From Rickettsia typhi (GTDB lineage Bacteria > Pseudomonadota > Alphaproteobacteria > Rickettsiales > Deianiraeaceae), in the NCBI GenBank assembly GCA_945878495.1, contig CAMCTP010000051.1, positions 1 through 6,151 of the forward strand: 6,151 bases of DNA. The letters run 5' to 3'. The translations under genes were made by a program, and so were the position numbers. Position 1 is the first letter of the stretch. Each line of letters begins with the position of its first letter. Shown here one piece after another: positions 1 to 5,494 of the stretch. Below the pieces are notes generated by a model, which ran no database searches, was not told where the DNA came from, and was given only the letters and a program-made list of their open reading frames with translations.

Positions 1-330
1 CCCCTTTTAATGAGAAATCTTGCTACATCTTTATTTGAAAAATCATCAATGATTACAACCCTTACAAGGGCAAAAACATTAAAACCGTTTGCTGAAAAAC
101 TTGTAACAATTGCAAAAACAAAAGATAAAATGAATGCAATAAGAGCTCTTAAAGCTGTACTTTTTACAGATTTAGCAATAGAGAATTGTTTTAAGATTGC
201 CGGTTTATCAAAAGATAGAAATGGTGGATATACAAGAGTTTTAAGGCTTGAAAACAACAGACAAGGAGACAATGCTCCAGTTGGCTTTATACAACTAGTT
301 GATTCTGAGCAGCCAAAAGTTGCAAACTAG
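1..330 (+). CDS. rplQ: 50S ribosomal protein L17 (5' truncated by window edge)
   Basis: Large-subunit ribosomal protein L17, which sits near the peptide exit tunnel. The frame is open back to base 1 (Pro-Leu-Leu before the first ATG at 10). In L17 the segment RNLATSLFE is normally preceded by about 20 basic residues, so the ATG at 10 is an internal Met and the true start lies upstream of the window. Family hallmarks seen: RNLATSLFE, an ITTLTRAKTLKPFAEKL helix, and near the C-terminus DRNGGYTRVLRL followed by GDNAPVGFIQLVD. The central helix is less Arg-rich than in typical L17, as expected for an AT-rich genome. It ends in TAG. rplQ is usually the last gene of the alpha ribosomal operon (rpsM-rpsK-rpoA-rplQ), so those genes probably lie just to the left. 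Identification is secure; only the start is missing. Confidence 0.95.
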   Translation, partial: PLLMRNLATSLFEKSSMITTLTRAKTLKPFAEKLVTIAKTKDKMNAIRALKAVLFTDLAIENCFKIAGLSKDRNGGYTRVLRLENNRQGDNAPVGFIQLVDSEQPKVAN

Positions 331-366
331 AAAATAGATCTAGGTTAAAAATCATTTTTCTTTAAT

Positions 367-1908
367 GTGAAATCATCTTCAGAAAAAGAAAATCAGGCAT
401 TCATCGATCTTTTAAAGTCCAAATTAGATTCTACAAAAAAGAATCAATATGATAAAGGGGTTGTGATTTACGCTTCAGACGGAATAGCTGCTATAGCATT
501 TTTACCACAGGCAAAAATGTCAAATGTTATTACTTTTTCATCAGGCGAAACCGGAATAATAATGAATCTTGAAAGAGATTTTGTACTAGCATCTATACTT
601 GGTGATTCATCTAGTGTAAAAGAAGGTGATTTTGTCACTATAAAATCAGATACATTTAAAATAAAAACAGGCTTGAATCTTCTTGGAAGAGTTTTAAATG
701 GACTTGGAGATCCAATCGATGGACTTGGAGAAATTGTCGGCGTAGAATCAGAGGTTGAAAAAATGGCACCTGGTGTTATGACAAGAAAATCAGTCCACGA
801 GCCAATCCAAACTGGAATATTGGCGATAGACGCCCTAATACCAATAGGAAGGGGGCAAAGAGAGTTGATAATAGGTGATAGAAAAACGGGAAAAACATCA
901 ATAGCAATCGATGCAATAATCAATCAAGCAATAATCAACAAAGATAAAGATGATAATGAGAAAGTATATTCGGTATATGTTGCAATCGGACAAAAGCTAT
1001 CAAGCCTTGCAAGAATAGTTGAAACTTTAAAAAAATACGATGCCATGAAATATACTGTTGTAATCTCATCTACATCATCGGATTCAGCGGCAATGCAATA
1101 TTTTGCACCATATGTTGGATGTTCAATTGCTGAATTTTTCAGAGACAATAAAATGCACTCCCTTATAGTGTACGACGATTTATCAAAGCACGCAGTCGCC
1201 TATCGTCAAATGTCACTTTTGCTAAAAAGACAACCATCGAGAGAAGCGTACCCAAGCGATGTATTTTATATACACTCAAAATTACTTGAAAGATCAGCAA
1301 AACTTTCTGCCGAATTTGGATCTGGCTCAATGACATCTCTTCCAATCATAGAGACTCAAGCTGGAGACGTTTCAGGATATATACCGACAAATGTAATATC
1401 AATAACCGATGGTCAAATTTTTCTAGAAACATCGTTATTTTTAAAAGGAATAATGCCAGCAATAAATGTCGGATTATCTGTTTCGAGAGTTGGGTCTGCG
1501 GCTCAAGTAAAGGCTGTCAAAAAATTCTCATCAAATTTAAAATTATCTCTTGCTCAGTTCAGGGAGCTCGAAGCATTTTCTCAGTTTGCATCAGATATGG
1601 ATGAATCTTCAAAATTAATGCTCGCAAGGGGAGAGAAAATGGTAGAACTGTTAAAGCAAAACAACTTCAATCCAATTTCAATGGAGGCTGAGTCAGCACT
1701 TCTTTTAATGGCAAATAAAAACCTCATGGATTTTCTTTCAACCAAACAAATCAAAGATTTTAAATCAAAAATCATTCAAGAATTATCTTCAAATCACAAA
1801 GATTTATGTGATAAAATTGAACAATCAAAGGATATCGATGAAGACTCTCAAAATCAAATACTTGAAATTGCAAAAAAAATAATATCCACTTTAAAAGATA
1901 TATCATGA
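367..1908 (+). CDS. atpA: F1 ATP synthase subunit alpha
   Basis: Non-catalytic nucleotide-binding subunit of the F1 head of ATP synthase (membrane-attached, cytoplasmic face). At 513 residues it has full family length. Visible domains: N-terminal beta-barrel (about 20-95, containing MNLERD), P-loop domain with Walker A GDRKTGKT at 170-177, Walker B LIVYDDL at 266-272, the ETQAGDVS block at 329-336, arginine finger in SVSRVGSAAQ (R374), and a C-terminal helical domain with LAQFRELEAFSQFASD. The start is GTG at 367; an ATG at 365 is followed at once by TGA and cannot serve this frame. No Shine-Dalgarno is visible; a U-rich stretch precedes the start. Odd residues: Lys for the usual Gln in Walker A (K173), KRQPSREAYPSD where nearly all alpha subunits have RRPPGREAYPGD, and GQKLSS for GQKRSS. 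It is flanked by rplQ and ctpA, not by atpH/atpG. Its last 4 bases overlap ctpA. Identity is certain; full function is probable. Confidence 0.97.
   Translation: MKSSSEKENQAFIDLLKSKLDSTKKNQYDKGVVIYASDGIAAIAFLPQAKMSNVITFSSGETGIIMNLERDFVLASILGDSSSVKEGDFVTIKSDTFKIKTGLNLLGRVLNGLGDPIDGLGEIVGVESEVEKMAPGVMTRKSVHEPIQTGILAIDALIPIGRGQRELIIGDRKTGKTSIAIDAIINQAIINKDKDDNEKVYSVYVAIGQKLSSLARIVETLKKYDAMKYTVVISSTSSDSAAMQYFAPYVGCSIAEFFRDNKMHSLIVYDDLSKHAVAYRQMSLLLKRQPSREAYPSDVFYIHSKLLERSAKLSAEFGSGSMTSLPIIETQAGDVSGYIPTNVISITDGQIFLETSLFLKGIMPAINVGLSVSRVGSAAQVKAVKKFSSNLKLSLAQFRELEAFSQFASDMDESSKLMLARGEKMVELLKQNNFNPISMEAESALLLMANKNLMDFLSTKQIKDFKSKIIQELSSNHKDLCDKIEQSKDIDEDSQNQILEIAKKIISTLKDIS
1905..1908 (+). promoter_or_regulatory. 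ATGA stop/start overlap coupling atpA to ctpA
   Basis: The ctpA ATG (1905-1907) and the atpA TGA (1906-1908) share the four bases ATGA. With no Shine-Dalgarno upstream, the likely mechanism is termination-reinitiation by ribosomes finishing atpA. The overlap is seen directly; coupling is inferred from the general behaviour of such junctions. Confidence 0.7.
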
Positions 1909-3032
1909 AGATAAATATAATTATAGCTTCAATTTTTATCTTATCATCCTTTTCTTTTTCAAATAAAAAAAAGTACGAAGACGTAACCAAAGAAATTATG
2001 AATATAGATCAGGAAAATTTCTATACAAATAATGAAAAAACAATTCAAGAAAAAAAAATGAAAATCGCAGAATCATTATCTGCAAACCTATTTGATAAAT
2101 ATTCCGAATATTTCAGTCCAGCAGATTATGCAGAATTCAAAAGCAATGCAAATGGAGATTTAACCGCCATAGGAGTTGAGCTTATAAAGCATGCAGATGG
2201 GGTTGAGATAGTATCGGTAACAGATAAATCGTCCGCAGCAAATGCGCAATTAAAACACAAGGATATAATATTTAAAATAAACGACATTGAAATACAAGAT
2301 TTATCATTATTTCAAATCGGCAAACTTATTCATGGAAAAACCGGTGAATTTATAGTTATAGATTTCATTGACAGTGCAACAAAAACAAAAAAAACAATAT
2401 CAATAAAACGCCAAAGTATTGATGTAAAAAATGTTGAAATAATAACAAAAGACAAGGTTTCTGAAATAAAAATCAGATATTTTGATTACCAAACCCCAGA
2501 TAAATTTGCTTCCGCATTAGAGGAAATATCACCGTATAATCCCGTTGGATTAATACTAGATCTAAGAAATAACCCTGGTGGTCTATTGGATGGTGCCATA
2601 GAAACCCTATCATATCTAACATCAGAAAGTCTATTAACGCAAATAAAAAATAAAAAAGGAGAGACTTTTTTTTATACCTCGATAAACTCTCTACCATTCT
2701 TGGATTCAAAATTTGAAAGATTCAAAAAAATACCAATCGCCATTCTGGTTAATGGTGGAAGTGCATCTGCAAGCGAAATATTCGCATCTGCAATAAAAGA
2801 TTTAGATAGAGGTAAAATAATAGGAGAGAAAACTTTTGGCAAGGGAGTGGTACAAGATTTTTTTGAGCTAAAATCAATACCTGGTTCGGCTTTAAAAATA
2901 ACCATCGCAGAATATGTATCTCCAAAAGGCTCTAAAATTGATAATATTGGAGTTATTCCTGATTTTGAATGTGATTTCAATATATGTAATTATAGCAATT
3001 TATCAAAAAAAATAATATCAAGCTATTATTGA
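1905..3032 (+). CDS. ctpA: Exported C-terminal processing protease (PDZ + peptidase S41)
   Basis: Serine protease of the CtpA/Tsp family, which cleaves periplasmic proteins from their C-termini. It has 375 residues. Residues 1-19 look like a Sec signal peptide (MKIN, hydrophobic run, ending SFSFS before Asn-Lys-Lys-Lys), with no lipobox. DKYSEYFSPADY (64-75) matches the conserved block before the PDZ domain (about 85-157), which has the IGVEL and KHKDIIFKIND motifs. The S41 core follows: LILDLRNNPGG (216-226), then GGSASASEIF with probable nucleophile S288, and TFGKGVVQ with general base K313 and Q317. The 25-residue Ser-Lys and 4-residue Lys-Gln spacings match E. coli Tsp and Bacillus CtpB, so the enzyme looks active. 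It is shorter than many CtpAs, mostly in the region between signal and PDZ. The ATG overlaps the atpA stop (ATGA), so translation is probably coupled to atpA. The stop codon lies inside a promoter -35 box for the next gene. Confidence 0.93.
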   Translation: MKINIIIASIFILSSFSFSNKKKYEDVTKEIMNIDQENFYTNNEKTIQEKKMKIAESLSANLFDKYSEYFSPADYAEFKSNANGDLTAIGVELIKHADGVEIVSVTDKSSAANAQLKHKDIIFKINDIEIQDLSLFQIGKLIHGKTGEFIVIDFIDSATKTKKTISIKRQSIDVKNVEIITKDKVSEIKIRYFDYQTPDKFASALEEISPYNPVGLILDLRNNPGGLLDGAIETLSYLTSESLLTQIKNKKGETFFYTSINSLPFLDSKFERFKKIPIAILVNGGSASASEIFASAIKDLDRGKIIGEKTFGKGVVQDFFELKSIPGSALKITIAEYVSPKGSKIDNIGVIPDFECDFNICNYSNLSKKIISSYY

Positions 3033-3057
3033 CTTTAAAAAATACATTTAGTATAAA
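3029..3057 (+). promoter_or_regulatory. Sigma70-like promoter for the Nudix gene
   Basis: TTGACT at 3029-3034 (5 of 6 match to TTGACA) and TATAAA at 3052-3057 (5 of 6 match to TATAAT) are separated by exactly 17 bases, the optimal spacer. The -35 box overlaps the ctpA stop codon. Transcription would be expected to begin around 3063-3066, right at the first possible ATG of the Nudix gene. That would make a 3064 start leaderless and favour the second Met at 3085. The region is AT-rich, so a chance -10 box is easy to find, but the combination with a near-consensus -35 is the best in this window. Confidence 0.55.
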
Positions 3058-3063
3058 TAAAAC

Positions 3064-3588
3064 ATGTTTCTTAAAAATACTAAAATGAAAATATTCTACA
3101 AAATTTCTGCAGCAATAATTCTAACTAGTACGCTCCTTCCATCTTGCAAAATACTAAAATGCAAAAACTCAAAAGACTCGGCTGAAATGAAATCTCTAAA
3201 ATCAATTCATGCGAATGCTGGTTGCATAATATTAAATGAAAAAAATGAAATTTTAATGGCCATAAAGTCTAACGGACAGCTTACAATACCAGGCGGAACA
3301 TACGACAAGGACGAGAATCCAATGCAAACTGCATCAAGAGAAACGCTTGAAGAAGTTGGCATAAAGGTAAAACCAAAGAAATTAATAAAAATATACGACA
3401 ATGGATATCACCTATTTTTGTGTCAAATGAAACAAAAAAATAAAGAAATAAATGCAAATCACAAGTTTGAAAAAGAAATAATAGGAACAAAATGGGTTAA
3501 TATTGAAAACGAAAATCCAAAAAACCTAAGATATTCCGAAGAATATAGATTAATACCATCAATATTAAAGAAAAGTGAAATTATCTAA
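3064..3588 (+). CDS. Nudix hydrolase with predicted lipoprotein signal
   Basis: Nudix-fold pyrophosphohydrolase; substrate unknown (the family acts on nucleoside diphosphates linked to another group). The Nudix box fits Gx5Ex7REUxEExGU at residues 78-100: G78, E84, R92-E93, E96-E97, G99, with Thr at the usual aliphatic position 94. All metal-binding acidic residues are present, so it looks active. The N-terminus is unusual: MKIFYKISAAIILTSTLLPSC is a charged, hydrophobic, lipobox-type signal with the candidate lipid-bearing Cys at residue 28 from the first ATG. The protein may therefore be exported and anchored in an envelope membrane. Two starts are possible, ATG 3064 (174 residues) and ATG 3085 (167 residues). 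The upstream promoter geometry and the more typical signal length favour 3085; the longer form is given here as the maximal frame. It sits between ctpA and the S49 protease gene, 6 bases before the latter, with back-to-back TAA TAG stops. The Nudix call is firm; lipidation is inferred. Confidence 0.88.
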   Translation: MFLKNTKMKIFYKISAAIILTSTLLPSCKILKCKNSKDSAEMKSLKSIHANAGCIILNEKNEILMAIKSNGQLTIPGGTYDKDENPMQTASRETLEEVGIKVKPKKLIKIYDNGYHLFLCQMKQKNKEINANHKFEKEIIGTKWVNIENENPKNLRYSEEYRLIPSILKKSEII

Positions 3589-3594
3589 TAGTAT

Positions 3595-4776
3595 ATGAAA
3601 AGAATATTTAAACCTATTTTTCAAATTATAAAAAAAACATACTACGCTACGAAAATTCAGCTCATGAAAATAGCACTGTTTCGTTTTATGATAAACTACG
3701 CCAAGGGTATAGACGAGAAATATGTATTTAAATTCAACAATCTATTGAGACAAAAAATAAAAAATTTCTTCAATAAAATAACCAAATACTTCAAAATAGA
3801 TAACGAAGAACTTGCTTACGATATTTGCGTTGACTCAAAATCGCAAGTCGCAGCGATAAATTACTACTCTTTGCTTGCCAAAAAATACCAAAAACGCTTT
3901 TTATCGGCTTTATTAATTTTGATTTTAATAATATCGTTAAATACAAAAAATAGATCTAGCAATAAACCTCTTTTGCCTTCAGAAAAAAATACCGGTGATT
4001 ATGTTGCAAACATAACAATAGATGGAACGATATCTACAAATTACAAAATATACGATTCATTAAAAGAAATTGAGCAAAATAACAAAATAAAAGCTGTTAT
4101 ATTAACCATAAACTCAGGAGGAGGAAATGTTGAACCAAGCGAAAAAATATACAAACTAATCAAAAAAATTAACGAAAAAAAGCCCGTTGTTACATCAGTT
4201 CAAGGAATATGTGCATCAGGGGCGTATATGATAGCAATGTCTTCAAGAAAAATATTCGCGATGTCAACAAGCATCATAGGATCAATAGGAGTTTTTAGCT
4301 CAAGCTTTGATGCTTCCGAATTGGCTAAAAAAATCGGAATCAAAGAAAATATCGTAAAAACCAGCACCATAAAAGGAAGTAGCTTATTTCAACCCCAAAC
4401 TACAGAGCAAGCTGAAATGATAGCTGAAATGATAAAAGACATACATTCATACTTCAAGTTTGTCGTACAGAGTGGAAGAAGTTTAACAGACAAGGAAATT
4501 GAAAAAGTATCTGATGCAAGCGTTTTTATAGGATTAAGAGCATTGAAATTAAAACTAATAGATGAAATTGGAGACGAATTTGATGCTCTAAACTGGCTGA
4601 AAAATGAAAAATTAATCGACAAAAATCTGCAAATGAAAAAAGTTGAAATCAATCCACAGGAAAATGCACATGGTCTATTTTCAATAAATGCAAATTTTGG
4701 CAATATCTTAAACTCAATATATACATCTCTCTTTGGATTAAAAAGTCAACAAATAGAACTAATGAACATCGCTTAG
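3595..4776 (+). CDS. sppA: Membrane-anchored S49 peptidase, SppA-like
   Basis: Serine protease of the signal peptide peptidase A family, which degrades cleaved signal peptides at the inner membrane. It has 393 residues. There is one membrane segment at about 102-116 (RFLSALLILILIISL), followed by the S49 domain: VANITIDGTIS (137-147), AVILTINSGGG (167-177), nucleophile S208 in CASGAYMIA, IGSIGV (228-233), and general base K260 in TSTIKGSS. The 52-residue Ser-Lys spacing equals that of Bacillus SppA (S147/K199). The short single-domain form is typical of alphaproteobacteria and Gram-positives, unlike the double-domain E. coli enzyme. Odd: about 100 residues, rich in Lys, Phe and Tyr, precede the membrane segment, where family members usually have a few tens. 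Met at 24 (ATG 3664) or 32 are alternative starts, but neither removes most of the extension. It starts 6 bases after the Nudix gene and is probably cotranscribed with it. No Shine-Dalgarno is seen. Confidence 0.9.
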   Translation: MKRIFKPIFQIIKKTYYATKIQLMKIALFRFMINYAKGIDEKYVFKFNNLLRQKIKNFFNKITKYFKIDNEELAYDICVDSKSQVAAINYYSLLAKKYQKRFLSALLILILIISLNTKNRSSNKPLLPSEKNTGDYVANITIDGTISTNYKIYDSLKEIEQNNKIKAVILTINSGGGNVEPSEKIYKLIKKINEKKPVVTSVQGICASGAYMIAMSSRKIFAMSTSIIGSIGVFSSSFDASELAKKIGIKENIVKTSTIKGSSLFQPQTTEQAEMIAEMIKDIHSYFKFVVQSGRSLTDKEIEKVSDASVFIGLRALKLKLIDEIGDEFDALNWLKNEKLIDKNLQMKKVEINPQENAHGLFSINANFGNILNSIYTSLFGLKSQQIELMNIA

Positions 4777-4801
4777 CAAATTTAACTATTCTTTTTCTTA
4801 T

Positions 4802-5479
4802 ATGATATCAGACAGCATAAAAAGACCAAAATTAATCATTTTCGATTGGGATAATACTCTTGCCGATACAACAGAAGTTGTAACAAAGGTAATAAATAGA
4901 CTTAGAGCAGATTTTAATCAGGATCCCATGACTTCTGGAGATGTTTTAAGGTACACCGGAGATCCAGAAAGAGATTGGATCATAGATTTATTCGGCAAAA
5001 AATGCGATGAAATGAGTAAAAAATACCAACTATATTATGCAGAAGAGAATTTATCATTTATACCAACCTTGCTTTTTGGCGCAAGAAAGATTATCGACAC
5101 CTTATCATCAATGTCAATACAATCGGCAATACTAACAAATAAATACAGAGATATAACTATAAAAGAAATCGAATATCTATCACTTACGGACACTTTTATA
5201 TCAGTTTTTACAAAAGACGATCTACCGGTAAAAAAACCTGATCCAATTGGAATTACAATGATAGTTGATAAATGGAAATTATCAAATCCAGAAGAAGAAA
5301 TATCAAAAGACGAAATATGGTTTATAGGAGACACTATGACGGACATGGCTACTGCAAAAAATTACGGGTGTCAGGCCTTTTTTGTTGGAGATCCATCTTG
5401 GATTACCGAGAAATATGCTGATTATATCTTAAATATTGGCAACCTGAACGAACTGTCAAAGTTTCTGGAAAATTTTTAA
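4802..5479 (+). CDS. HAD-superfamily phosphatase (phosphoglycolate phosphatase-like)
   Basis: Haloacid dehalogenase-type hydrolase of 225 residues, probably a soluble cytoplasmic phosphatase for a small phosphorylated metabolite. All four HAD motifs are visible: motif I FDWDNTLAD with nucleophile D15 and acid/base D17; motif II AILTNKY with T112; motif III lysine K145 in KKPDP; motif IV FIGDTMTD with D177 and D181. A helical C1-type cap fills about residues 22-90. Among relatives, the WDNTL motif I and the EIWFIGDT motif IV resemble the uncharacterised HAD proteins common in alphaproteobacteria, often labelled phosphoglycolate phosphatase. The sequence does not fix the substrate, so no symbol is given. 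The gene follows the sppA stop by 25 bases; that gap ends in a pyrimidine-rich run (TTCTTTTTCTT) just before the ATG, with no Shine-Dalgarno and no hairpin. It is 15 bases upstream of nuoL. The family is certain, the exact role is not. Confidence 0.88.
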   Translation: MISDSIKRPKLIIFDWDNTLADTTEVVTKVINRLRADFNQDPMTSGDVLRYTGDPERDWIIDLFGKKCDEMSKKYQLYYAEENLSFIPTLLFGARKIIDTLSSMSIQSAILTNKYRDITIKEIEYLSLTDTFISVFTKDDLPVKKPDPIGITMIVDKWKLSNPEEEISKDEIWFIGDTMTDMATAKNYGCQAFFVGDPSWITEKYADYILNIGNLNELSKFLENF

Positions 5480-5494
5480 TTTTTTACTCAAAAA

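Noticed and set aside
320..349. Possible promoter TTGCAA ... GTTAAA before atpA
   Set aside because: The -10 box is poor (GTTAAA) and the spacer is 18; nothing sets it apart from background AT-rich sequence.
347..359. Palindrome AAAAATCATTTTT in the rplQ-atpA gap as a terminator
   Set aside because: The stem would be pure A-T of about five pairs with a three-base loop, and no GC-rich stem is present. It is not a credible intrinsic terminator and fits base composition.
468..1345. Long minus-strand open frames opposite atpA (468-923, 924-1148, 1163-1345)
   Set aside because: They are antisense to a highly conserved gene, lack recognisable domains, and their residue pattern mirrors atpA codons.
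2672..2980. Minus-strand open frame of 102 codons opposite the ctpA catalytic region
   Set aside because: It is an antisense shadow of the conserved S41 motifs, with no family resemblance of its own.
1871..3019. Identical 16-mer CAAAAAAAATAATATC near the 3' ends of atpA (1871-1886) and ctpA (3004-3019)
   Set aside because: Both copies are in frame and encode Lys-Lys-Ile-Ile-Ser with the AT-rich codons favoured here. Codon bias explains the match; no repeat element is implied. The A8 runs could allow slippage, but both frames are intact.
3531..3546. Perfect hairpin ATATTC-CGAA-GAATAT near the end of the Nudix gene
   Set aside because: It is six mostly A-T pairs inside coding sequence (Arg-Tyr-Ser-Glu-Glu-Tyr), with no U tract after it; too weak to call a regulatory element.
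331..3960. Shared 13-mer AAAATAGATCTAG containing palindrome TAGATCTA, in the rplQ-atpA gap and within the S49 protease gene
   Set aside because: In about 6 kb of AT-rich sequence one such 13-base match is expected by chance, and the second copy is inside coding sequence.
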